In this document: positions 14,046 to 21,772 of the stretch, in pieces
Layout of the letters: each line of letters opens with the position of its first letter
Numbering within the stretch: position 1 is the stretch's first letter
Origin: Anaerolineae bacterium
Lineage (GTDB): Bacteria; Chloroflexota; Anaerolineae; Aggregatilineales; Phototrophicaceae
Assembly: GCA_012270545.1 (NCBI GenBank)
Contig: JAAXID010000236.1
Coordinates: forward strand, 1 to 48,013
DNA: 48,013 bases
Direction: 5' to 3'
The notes under the pieces: model-generated
Databases searched by the model: none
What the model was told of the DNA's origin: nothing
Seen by the model: only the letters and a program-made list of their open reading frames with translations
Made by a program: the position numbers and the translations under genes

Positions 14046-15860
14046 ATGTCAGGGGAATATATCCACGTATCGGTGGCCTGGCCCTACGCCAATGGCGATC
14101 TGCATATCGGGCATCTGGCTGGCGCTTACCTGCCGGCCGATATCTTCGCCCGTTATCATCGCCTGCGGGGCAATCATGTGCTGATGGTCAGCGGCTCCGA
14201 CAGCCACGGCACGCCGATCACGGTCGAAGCCGACAAACGCGGCCTGTCTCCGCTTGAGGTCTTCGAGCATTATCATGAGCGCTTCCTGCAGACGCAGCGG
14301 AAGATTGGCGTCAGCTATGACCTCTTCACCCATACTGATACCGAGAATCATCATAAGGTGGCGCAGGACATCTTCACCATCTTGCTAACGCGCGGCTACC
14401 TCTACAAAGAGAAGCAGACCCTGCTTTACAGCGAGAGCGAGCGGCGCTTCCTGCCCGATCGCTATGTCGAGGGCACCTGCTACATCTGCAAGTATCCCCA
14501 GGCGCGCGGCGACCAGTGCGACAACTGCGGCAACCTGATGGACGCCATCCAGCTCATCGATCCGCACAGCCGCAACAATCCCGCGGACAAGCTCATCCGG
14601 CGCGAATCGGAGCATTATTTCCTCGATCTGGCGGCGTTCACTGACCAGATCCTGGAATACCTCGCCGAGCATGAGCATCACTGGCGCCCCAACGTCAGCC
14701 GCTTCAGCCAGAATTTCGTCAAGGATGGGCTGCGCGGGCGCCCCATCACCCGCGATATCGACTGGGGCGTTCGCGTGCCGCTGGACGGTTGGGAAGACAA
14801 GCGCCTCTACGTCTGGTTCGACGCGGTTATGGGCTATTTCACCGCCAGCATTGAATGGGCGAAGAACATCGGCCAGCCCGATGCCTGGAAAAAATGGTGG
14901 TACAACCCGGAAGCCAAAATCTACAACTTCATCGGCAAGGACAATATCCCTTTCCACACCATCATCTGGCAAGCGGAACTGCTCGGCATTGATGGCATCT
15001 ATAACGACGACGACCCGACCTACGGCGATAATCCGCTGCAGCTGCCCTACGATGTGCCCGCCAACGAGTTCATGAATATCGAGGGTCAGCAGTTCTCAAC
15101 TTCGCGTAATTGGGCGGTCTGGCTGCCCGATCTGCTCGAGCGCTACCAAGCCGACGCCGTGCGCTTCTATGTCGCCCGCAGCTTCCCTGAACGACAGGAC
15201 AGCGACTTCTCCTGGGAAGGTTTCCTGGCGCGCGTCAATAATGAGCTGCTGGCGGCCTGGGGCAATCTGGTCAACCGCATGCTCGGTTTCGCCTTCAAAC
15301 GCTTCGAGGGCGCCGTGCCCGCATACGACGCATTGAGGCCGGAAGACGAAGCGATCATCGCCGCCACCGAAGCCGGCTTCGACACGGTCGGCGCGCTGCT
15401 GGAGCAGGTTCGCCCCAAAGAGGCGCTGGAAGAGACGTTGTCATTGGCGCGCGCGGTCAACGCCTGGCTCAATGAGCGCGAACCCTGGAAGACGCTCAAG
15501 CCCGACCGCGCCGATGCCGCCCGCTCGGTCTACACCGCCCTGCGCTGCATCGACAACTTGAAGGTTCTCTTCGCGCCCTTCACGCCTTTCAGCTCGCAGC
15601 AGGTGCACGAGATGCTCGGCTACGACGGTCAGCTCTTCGGCGACTTGACCATCGAGAACTACAACGAAGCGACGCGCGATCACCTGGCGCTCGTATACGA
15701 TGGGAGCGCGGCGATAGGCGAGTGGAAGGCGAGTGAGTTAGGGGCGGGTCAGACGCTGCGCGAGCCGTCCCCGCTGTTCGTGAAGCTGGATCCGGAGATT
15801 GTGGAGCAAGAGCGTCAGCATCTGGGGCGGGAGCGGGTGGAGCATCCGATAGAGGGGTAG
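14046..15860 (+). CDS. metG: Methionyl-tRNA synthetase
   Basis: Class Ia synthetase charging tRNA-Met with methionine; 604 residues. The HIGH motif is 'DLHIGH' (residues 20-23). The zinc knuckle is C145-x2-C148-x9-C158-x2-C161. The Rossmann fold continues to a KMSKS-loop equivalent 'EGQQFSTSRNW' (Q349-S353), which lacks both lysines of the canonical motif; many homologues have KFSTS or KLSTS. The anticodon-binding helical domain follows (about 380-540). The C-terminal EMAP-II-like tRNA-binding domain of longer MetRS is absent. ATG 14046 was preferred over GTG 14031 because GAGGGAG lies 7 nt upstream. It is preceded by a Met-rich leader peptide and attenuator, so expression probably responds to Met-tRNA charging. 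Confidence 0.95.
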   Translation: MSGEYIHVSVAWPYANGDLHIGHLAGAYLPADIFARYHRLRGNHVLMVSGSDSHGTPITVEADKRGLSPLEVFEHYHERFLQTQRKIGVSYDLFTHTDTENHHKVAQDIFTILLTRGYLYKEKQTLLYSESERRFLPDRYVEGTCYICKYPQARGDQCDNCGNLMDAIQLIDPHSRNNPADKLIRRESEHYFLDLAAFTDQILEYLAEHEHHWRPNVSRFSQNFVKDGLRGRPITRDIDWGVRVPLDGWEDKRLYVWFDAVMGYFTASIEWAKNIGQPDAWKKWWYNPEAKIYNFIGKDNIPFHTIIWQAELLGIDGIYNDDDPTYGDNPLQLPYDVPANEFMNIEGQQFSTSRNWAVWLPDLLERYQADAVRFYVARSFPERQDSDFSWEGFLARVNNELLAAWGNLVNRMLGFAFKRFEGAVPAYDALRPEDEAIIAATEAGFDTVGALLEQVRPKEALEETLSLARAVNAWLNEREPWKTLKPDRADAARSVYTALRCIDNLKVLFAPFTPFSSQQVHEMLGYDGQLFGDLTIENYNEATRDHLALVYDGSAAIGEWKASELGAGQTLREPSPLFVKLDPEIVEQERQHLGRERVEHPIEG

Positions 15861-15940
15861 TTTGCTAACCGAGACGATATAAAGCTCTGTGCGCTCTGTA
15901 GTAAATTATGCTCCCCTCTTCGCCAACGACACCACCCCCA

Positions 15941-15949
15941 TGCTATACT
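15941..15949 (+). promoter_or_regulatory. Leaderless extended -10 promoter of btpA
   Basis: TG-C-TATACT (15941-15949) is followed after 6 nt (CCCGCC) by the ATG at 15956. Transcription should start on or next to the ATG. No good -35 is seen. Confidence 0.6.
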
Positions 15950-15955
15950 CCCGCC

Positions 15956-16282
15956 ATGTCCTGGCTCGAATCCCACTTCAATACTCGTAAACCCGTCATC
16001 GCCATGTGCCACCTGCGCGCCTTGCCCGGCGATCCCGGCTACGACCCCGCCGGCGCCGAGACCCCGAGCGAGACGCTCAAACTGGTCAAGGACGCTGTGC
16101 CCGCCACGCCCGTCTTCGCCAACACCGGTGTCAACCTCGACAACCTGGGGGAGACGCTCAACATCGCTGATGGCGCCATTACCGGCACCGCCTTCAAGCG
16201 CGCTGGGCACATCTGGAACGAAGTTGATGTCGAGCGCGTGCGCGACTTCATGCGCATCGCCAGAGCCGTCCGCGGAGGCTGA
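15956..16282 (+). CDS. BtpA/SgcQ-family protein, internally deleted
   Basis: BtpA-family proteins are TIM-barrel proteins of about 260-290 residues (in cyanobacteria linked to photosystem I stability; role elsewhere unclear). This ORF has 108 residues. Residues 1-30 match the family N-terminus ('MSWLESHFNTRKPVIAMCHL', 'ALPGDPGYD'). Residues about 32-108 match the C-terminus ('GAETPSETLKLVKDAVP', 'VFANTGVNLDNLGETLNIAD', 'HIWNEVDVERVRDFMR'). About 160 central residues, most of the barrel, are missing without loss of frame. The product is unlikely to fold normally, so this may be a recent deletion or an assembly collapse. The promoter is intact and of leaderless type, and the Shine-Dalgarno of the next gene lies within its last codons. 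Confidence 0.75.
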   Translation: MSWLESHFNTRKPVIAMCHLRALPGDPGYDPAGAETPSETLKLVKDAVPATPVFANTGVNLDNLGETLNIADGAITGTAFKRAGHIWNEVDVERVRDFMRIARAVRGG

Positions 16283-16286
16283 AGCG

Positions 16287-17357
16287 ATGGCCCCGCGCTG
16301 GCAGCAGGTCGCCGATGTGCTGGTGGGTTATTCGACCGCGGTCAAGCCGCGCGAGCGCGTCATGATCGCCATGGTCGAAGCTGAGACCTTCCCGCTGGCG
16401 CAGGCCGTTTACGAATGCTGCGTCAAAGCCGGCGCCTATCCGCAGATTCAATTCCTTTCTGAAAAGCTGCGTCATTCGCTGCTGAAATACGGTGACAAGG
16501 AGCAGGTGAGCTGGCTGCCGGAGATTGAGGCTTACGGCATGGACTGGGCGGATGTCTATATTGGCTTGCGCGGGGGCTGCGATGCGCGCCTGATGAGCGA
16601 TATTCCTGCGCCGGTCCTGGCGGTGAATCAGCGCAGGCAAGGCGAAATCTCGACGATGCGCTGGGCTAAGACGCGCTGGTGCCTCGTCCGCGTGCCGAAT
16701 GAGTCGATGGCGCGCAATGCCGCAATCGACCTCGATACGTTGGAAGACATGTTTTTCGCCGCCTGCTTGATGGACTACGAATCCGCCGCCGTCAAATGGC
16801 GCGAGACGGCAAAACAATTATCCGGCTCGACAACGGTGCGCATCACCGCCGGCGCCAACACCGACCTTTCGTTTTCCGTCGCCGGGCGTCACTGGCTCGT
16901 CTGCCATGGGCGCATCAATCTGCCGGATGGCGAGATCTACACCGCGCCCGTCAACGACACGCTGAATGGGGTGATCCACTTCGACTTTCCCGGCATCTTT
17001 GGGGGCAAGCTCATCCATGGTATTCGTCTTGAATGGCGGGATGGCGCGCTGACTCATGCCAGCGCCAGCAGTAACGAGGATTATCTCTTGCAGATCCTGG
17101 AGACGGATGCTGGTTCAAGCCGCCTGGGCGAGTTTGCATTTGGTATGAATTCGCACATCAATCACTTTTGCCACGATATACTTATTGATGAGAAGATGGG
17201 TGGGACCATTCATCTGGCGCTGGGAAGAGCCTATCCCGATTGCGGCGGCGTCAATCAGTCGAGCATCCATTGGGATTTGCTGAAGGACTTGCGAACTTGC
17301 GGCGCCGTTTATATAGATGGAGAACCAGTTTTTGCAGACGGCGAACTGCTGCTATAG
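16287..17357 (+). CDS. M29-family metallo-aminopeptidase (thermophilic aminopeptidase)
   Basis: A 356-residue M29 aminopeptidase releasing N-terminal residues with a two-metal centre. Candidate metal and catalytic motifs are Glu in 'PDGEIYTAPVNDTLNG' and in 'SRLGEFAFGMNSHIN', His and Tyr in 'GGTIHLALGRAYPDCGG', and His/Asp in 'SSIHWDLLKDLR', in the family's order. The frame is open further upstream, but ATG 16287 was chosen because GGAGG (16274-16278) lies 8 nt before it, inside the end of btpA. The tight spacing (4 bp after the btpA stop) indicates an operon. It is shorter than characterised members (about 410 residues). Confidence 0.88.
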   Translation: MAPRWQQVADVLVGYSTAVKPRERVMIAMVEAETFPLAQAVYECCVKAGAYPQIQFLSEKLRHSLLKYGDKEQVSWLPEIEAYGMDWADVYIGLRGGCDARLMSDIPAPVLAVNQRRQGEISTMRWAKTRWCLVRVPNESMARNAAIDLDTLEDMFFAACLMDYESAAVKWRETAKQLSGSTTVRITAGANTDLSFSVAGRHWLVCHGRINLPDGEIYTAPVNDTLNGVIHFDFPGIFGGKLIHGIRLEWRDGALTHASASSNEDYLLQILETDAGSSRLGEFAFGMNSHINHFCHDILIDEKMGGTIHLALGRAYPDCGGVNQSSIHWDLLKDLRTCGAVYIDGEPVFADGELLL

Positions 17358-17436
17358 ATGAGCGCAAGGGAGGTGTTTATCGATACATACTGGCAAGTTT
17401 CTCATTCGCTCTCGTATCGAGATAAAGGAGTTCATA

Positions 17437-18906
17437 ATGTCCAAGAACGGTATTAGCCGACGTGATTTTCTCCGTGTGAGCGGTGCAGCCGGCGCAGCGC
17501 TGGCGGGCGCTACCCCTCTGGGCAACCTCGCTCGCGTCTCCGCTCAAGCCGACACCACAATCAACGTGCTGACTGTCGGCGATCCTTGGGACCTGGCGCT
17601 GCAGAGCGTTGTTGATCAGTTTACTGAGACGACCGGCATCGGTGTCAACATCGAATCGCTCGGTTACACTGCCCTGCAAGCTCGCCTGGTCAACGCTTTT
17701 CTGACGCAGAGCGCGGATGCGGATGTCATCGCCGTCGATCAGATGTGGATCAGCCAGTACGCGGACAACGGCTGGATTCGCTCTCTTGATGATTTCATCG
17801 CCATGGATTCGGATGCCCACTTCGACGACTTCGTGCCCGAGTGTCTTTATTCCCTGAGCACCTGGCGCAACCACGTTTGGACGCTGCCGATCGCCTCCTA
17901 TGCCCAAGGCATCATGTACCGCACCGATCTCTTTGAAGCGGCGGGCCTCGATCCGCTGCCTTCGTCAGTGGCGGATGCCGGCGACTGGACCTGGGAGGGC
18001 TACTTCGGCATTCTGGACCAGATCAACGGCATGGATCTGGATGGCACCAGCATGTATGGCACCACCGTCATCGGCGCACAGCCGGTTCCCGTCGTGCACA
18101 TGTACAGTCAGCTTTCCGCCAGTTACGGGACGCGCTGGTTCACCCAATTCCCTGAAGCGCCTTGGGACTTCACGCCCACCATCAACAGCGATGCCAACTT
18201 GGCTGCTCTCAACGACTGGAAGCGTCTGTACGGCTGGTCTCCGCCGGAATCGATCAATTACCTCTGGTTCGATGCCGGCACGCGCTTCTCGCAGGGTGAC
18301 ATCGGCATGTTCTATCACTGGACGCCTTATTTCTACTTGGTCAACAACGAAGGCTACTTGACGGGTACGCCCTCGCCAGTTGTCGACAAATTCGAGACCG
18401 CTGTGCTACCGACGCTGACAGCCGGTGGCGATCAGGTGGTCAGCCTGGGTGGCTGGTCGCTGGGCATGCCATCAACCTCGGGCAATCAGGACGCCGCCTG
18501 GCAGTTCATCAAATGGGCGACCAGTTCCGAGGGCCAAAAGGCGATGGGACAGGTTAACGTTAAGGGCTATCAGTTCGCCGATTTCAGCCGCAAGTCGAAT
18601 TATGAAGACGCCGACCTGAACGCGATCTATCCCTTCCTGGGCACGCAGCTCGAGATGATGAAGCTGGGCGACGGCAAGGTCGTGCGCCCACCCGCACCGA
18701 TTTACACCTCCTTGGAAGGTGTCTACGGCTTGCAGATCAACCAGGCGATGGCTGGGCAGGTTTCATCCGAGCAAGCGCTGGCGACTACGCAGACGCTCTT
18801 CGAGAACATCCTCCGTGGGAACCAGATGATTCCCTATGGAGTCGAGAGCTTTGATGATACGCTCGACAATACCAAGGCATTGATCGCCAGCTTGTCGTCG
18901 ATGTAA
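17437..18906 (+). CDS. Sugar ABC transporter substrate-binding protein with Tat signal
   Basis: A 489-residue family 1 solute-binding protein for a carbohydrate importer. Residues 1-38 form a twin-arginine signal ('SRRDFLRVSGAAGAALAG', RR at 8-9, probable cleavage after AQA at 38), so it is exported folded. The mature part begins 'DTTINVLTVGDPWDLALQSV' and contains the usual cluster 'ADADVIAVDQMWISQYADNG' and 'GGWSLGMPSTSGNQDAAWQF'. AAAGGAG lies 6 nt before the ATG. Two permeases, an oxidoreductase and a sugar kinase follow. No ATPase gene is in the operon, as is common where one MsmX/MalK-type ATPase serves several importers. The sugar is not identifiable. Confidence 0.93.
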   Translation: MSKNGISRRDFLRVSGAAGAALAGATPLGNLARVSAQADTTINVLTVGDPWDLALQSVVDQFTETTGIGVNIESLGYTALQARLVNAFLTQSADADVIAVDQMWISQYADNGWIRSLDDFIAMDSDAHFDDFVPECLYSLSTWRNHVWTLPIASYAQGIMYRTDLFEAAGLDPLPSSVADAGDWTWEGYFGILDQINGMDLDGTSMYGTTVIGAQPVPVVHMYSQLSASYGTRWFTQFPEAPWDFTPTINSDANLAALNDWKRLYGWSPPESINYLWFDAGTRFSQGDIGMFYHWTPYFYLVNNEGYLTGTPSPVVDKFETAVLPTLTAGGDQVVSLGGWSLGMPSTSGNQDAAWQFIKWATSSEGQKAMGQVNVKGYQFADFSRKSNYEDADLNAIYPFLGTQLEMMKLGDGKVVRPPAPIYTSLEGVYGLQINQAMAGQVSSEQALATTQTLFENILRGNQMIPYGVESFDDTLDNTKALIASLSSM

Positions 18907-18960
18907 ATCGCGTTCCCGCGTCGGACCGATAGTTCGGCCGCTTCAGTTTCAAATTCCTAT

Positions 18961-18993
18961 AACCCCCTCTCTCTTGCTGGAGGAGGGGGGGTT
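18961..18993 (+). other. C-rich/G-rich intergenic hairpin between binding protein and permease
   Basis: The arm AACCCCCTCTCT (18961-18972) pairs with 18982-18993 (GGAGGGGGGGTT-like, with two G-U pairs). No T run follows. Placed between a highly expressed binding-protein gene and its permease, it could trim or protect the 3' end of the upstream mRNA. A comparable hairpin lies at the same position of the other transporter (47637-47660). Confidence 0.5.
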
Positions 18994-18998
18994 TAGGA

Positions 18999-19898
18999 AT
19001 GGGAGGGTTGCCTCACCGTATGAAACTTAACAGGCGACTTCCCTACATACTCTTGGCGCCATCAATAATTGTTTTGCTGGCGCTGATTTTGTACCCGCTG
19101 GCGTTTGCTTTGCGCAACAGCTTCTGGTTCTGGAACTTGCAGACCAGCCCGGTGCCGCTCTACCACTCTGGCTTCGACAACTATCGGATGGTCTTCCAGG
19201 TCACGCCTTTCAGTGAGGCGCTGAAGAATACGGTGCTACTGGGCGTTTTGGGCACCTTCGCGCAATTCTGGCTGGGCATGGGCATCGCCCTTTTGCTGCA
19301 TACGCATCTGCATGGCATGGGCCTGTTCCGTGCCCTGCTGATCATGCCAACGACACTGGCGCCAGTCGTCGCTGGTTTTCTTTTCCGCTACCTGCTTGAG
19401 CCCAAAGGCGGCTTGCTGTCCTGGCTGCTGGTGGGCATCGGTTTTCCGGTGCCGCCACAAGGTTTCCTCGGCAACGCTAACACGGCGCTCTTCAGCATCG
19501 GTCTGGTCGATACCTGGCAGTGGACGCCGTTTTTCGCTATCGTGCTCTATGCGGGCCTGCTCTCCATTTCTGAAGAAGTCAAGGAAGCGGCGCAGGTGGA
19601 TGGCGCGTCGCCCTGGCGCATGTTCTGGTCCATCACTTTACCTTTGCTGCGCCCCATTGCCGCCTTCCTAGTGATGATTCGCTTCATGCAATTGTTCAAT
19701 AGCTTCGACCTGGTCTACGTTTTGACCAACGGCGGGCCCGGCACCGCCTCGCGCACGCTCAGCTTCAATCTCTATCGCGAGGGGCTGGTCAACTACAACA
19801 TCGGCATGGCCGCCGCCATGACCTGGCTGGTGGTCATCATCGTCAGCGTCATCATCAATCTCTATCTCTTTTTCATTTATCGAAAGCGGGAATGGTGA
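18999..19898 (+). CDS. Sugar ABC transporter permease (MalF/UgpA-like)
   Basis: A 299-residue inner-membrane permease of the binding-protein-dependent transport family. Six hydrophobic segments are visible, starting with 'LPYILLAPSIIVLLALILYP'. The cytoplasmic EAA loop that docks the ATPase is 'EEVKEAAQVDGASPWRMFWS' followed by 'ITLPLLRP' (about 195-220). ATG 18999 has GGAGGGGGGG shortly upstream; an alternative in-frame ATG is at 19020 ('MKLNRRLPY'), which gives a more typical N-terminus. It overlaps nothing and is 4 bp from the second permease. Confidence 0.93.
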   Translation: MGGLPHRMKLNRRLPYILLAPSIIVLLALILYPLAFALRNSFWFWNLQTSPVPLYHSGFDNYRMVFQVTPFSEALKNTVLLGVLGTFAQFWLGMGIALLLHTHLHGMGLFRALLIMPTTLAPVVAGFLFRYLLEPKGGLLSWLLVGIGFPVPPQGFLGNANTALFSIGLVDTWQWTPFFAIVLYAGLLSISEEVKEAAQVDGASPWRMFWSITLPLLRPIAAFLVMIRFMQLFNSFDLVYVLTNGGPGTASRTLSFNLYREGLVNYNIGMAAAMTWLVVIIVSVIINLYLFFIYRKREW

Positions 19899-19902
19899 GC
19901 CC

Positions 19903-20733
19903 ATGCGGCGCCGACAAACAGTACAGAAGATTATCATTTACGCGTTGATGGCGCTGGTCATGATCTTCTTCGTCGGGCCAATTTTCTGGTTCATCCTGCT
20001 GGCATTTCGCCATCCCAGCGAAGCCTACACTCTGCCGCCGCAACTCTTCTTCCAGCCCTATCTCGGCAATTTCAGCGATACTTTCGTCGACCCGGGCAAG
20101 AACGCTCCGCAATTGGTCAACAGCGTGATTGTCAGCAGTGGCGCTACCCTGCTCAGCCTGCCCTTCGCGCTTTCTGCCGCCTATGCCCTGTCGCGCTTCG
20201 CCCTGCGCGGCAAAGAGTTCATCATGAACTGGTATATCAGCCTTCTAATCGCACCGCCTATTGTATTCGTCATTCCTTACTTCATCTTGATGTCGCGGAT
20301 CGGCTGGGCGGGCACATATCAGTCGATTATCCTCACCCTGCAAACACTGGCTATCCCCTTCTCCGTCTGGCTGCTCAAAAGCTTCATGGACGAGGTGCCG
20401 CTCGATTTGGAGGAAGCGGCCTGGGTTGATGGCGCCAATCGCTTTGCCGCCTTCTTCCGCATCACAATCCCGCTGGCGCTGCCGGGCATCATTGTCACCT
20501 CCATGTTCACTTTCGTCTTTAGCTGGAACAACGTGATCTTCCCGCTCGCCCTCAGCAAACAAAGTACGACTACACTGCCCGTCGGCACCATCAGTTTCTT
20601 CGCCTCGACGGGCGTCTATTGGGGCCATATTGCTGCGACAGCGGTGGCGGCCATGCTACCGCCAATGATCATCTTTCTGGTCTTGGGGCGGTATGTCGTC
20701 CGCGGGCTGACCTTCGGCGCAGTGAAAGGATAA
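19903..20733 (+). CDS. Sugar ABC transporter permease (MalG/UgpE-like)
   Basis: A 276-residue second permease subunit. The first membrane helix is 'IIYALMALVMIFFVGPIFWF'. The EAA motif is 'LEEAAWVDGANRFAAFFRIT' followed by 'IPLALPG' (about 168-195). The ending 'GRYVVRGLTFGAVKG' is characteristic of the MalG-type C-terminus. It begins 4 bp after the first permease and is followed 7 bp later by the oxidoreductase, so it is mid-operon. With the binding protein at 17437 it should form one importer. Confidence 0.93.
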   Translation: MRRRQTVQKIIIYALMALVMIFFVGPIFWFILLAFRHPSEAYTLPPQLFFQPYLGNFSDTFVDPGKNAPQLVNSVIVSSGATLLSLPFALSAAYALSRFALRGKEFIMNWYISLLIAPPIVFVIPYFILMSRIGWAGTYQSIILTLQTLAIPFSVWLLKSFMDEVPLDLEEAAWVDGANRFAAFFRITIPLALPGIIVTSMFTFVFSWNNVIFPLALSKQSTTTLPVGTISFFASTGVYWGHIAATAVAAMLPPMIIFLVLGRYVVRGLTFGAVKG

Positions 20734-20740
20734 TGGTACG

Positions 20741-21772
20741 ATGAACAAAACTGGATTCGGCGTCATCGGGGCAGGCATCGTTGGCGGCTCGTTGCACGCC
20801 CATGTTTATCATTATCTGCCGCAGGCGGAACTGGTCGCCGTCTGCGATCTGGACGAAGCGCGCGCCCGCGAAGTCGCCGAGCGTTATGCCGCGCCTCAGG
20901 CCTACACTGATTACCGTGAATTGCTCGCCCTTCCCGAAATCGCCGCCGTCTCTATCGCCACGCCCGATTTCGCTCACCGCGAGATCGCTGTGGCCGCCGC
21001 CGAAGCGGGGCTGCATATCCTGGTGGAGAAACCGCTGGCGACCACCGTCGAAGACGCCGAAGCGATTGTGCAAGCCGCCGATGCCGCCGGCGTCAAACTC
21101 ATGGTCGACTTCCAGAACCGCGTCAATCCCGCCTTCATGGCCGCGCGCGTGGCGGTCCAAAACGGCGAATTGGGCGCGCTCAAATACATCTACGCCCGCC
21201 TTAGCAATACGACCTTCGTGCCAACGCAGATGCTGTCCTGGGCCAGCCGGAGCTCGGCGCTCTGGTTTCTCGCCAGCCATACAGTCGATATGGCCTGCTG
21301 GCTGCTGCAAGACAAGCCGAAGCGCGTCTACGCCGTCAGCCGCTCGGGCGTCTTGCAAGATATGGGCATTGATACCCAGGACTTCCATGTCGCCATCGTC
21401 GAATTTGAGCGCGGTGCCGTTGTCACACTGGAGAACAGCTGGATCCTGCCCGAGACCGAGCCAAACGTCTTCAATCTCAAGATGGAGTTGCTAGGTGATG
21501 ACGGTGTCATGTACATCAATACATCCGATAACCGCATGGTCGAGAAGTACACGCGCGCTGACTTCAGCCTGCCCGATACACTCGGCTTGACTCCCAACGC
21601 GGATTCGGCTCGCCTCGGCGGCTTCGTACTAGAGGCGATCGCACGCTTTGTCGATGCCGTAGTCGATGACGCGCCCGTCCTCGCCACCGGCGAAGAGGCA
21701 GCGCTCGTCACCCGCGTCCTGGCCGCCATCGAGGTGTCAGCGCATTCGGGTCAGCCGGTTGAGCTCGACTGA
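20741..21772 (+). CDS. Gfo/Idh/MocA-family oxidoreductase
   Basis: A 343-residue NAD(P)-dependent dehydrogenase of the glucose-fructose oxidoreductase/inositol dehydrogenase group. The N-terminal Rossmann fold has 'GVIGAGIVGGSLHAHVYHYL' (3-22) and the family motif 'LHILVEKPLATT' (about 90-101, Lys shared with the active site). The C-terminal alpha/beta domain spans about 125-340. Its last base is the first base of the kinase ATG, so translation is coupled. With the importer and kinase, it probably oxidises an imported sugar, sugar acid or cyclitol. The substrate cannot be read from the sequence. Confidence 0.92.
   Translation: MNKTGFGVIGAGIVGGSLHAHVYHYLPQAELVAVCDLDEARAREVAERYAAPQAYTDYRELLALPEIAAVSIATPDFAHREIAVAAAEAGLHILVEKPLATTVEDAEAIVQAADAAGVKLMVDFQNRVNPAFMAARVAVQNGELGALKYIYARLSNTTFVPTQMLSWASRSSALWFLASHTVDMACWLLQDKPKRVYAVSRSGVLQDMGIDTQDFHVAIVEFERGAVVTLENSWILPETEPNVFNLKMELLGDDGVMYINTSDNRMVEKYTRADFSLPDTLGLTPNADSARLGGFVLEAIARFVDAVVDDAPVLATGEEAALVTRVLAAIEVSAHSGQPVELD

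Noticed and set aside
13878-14046. T-box riboswitch upstream of metG
   Set aside because: The conserved T-box antiterminator bulge sequence is absent and a Met-codon ORF occupies the region; leader-peptide attenuation explains the structure better.
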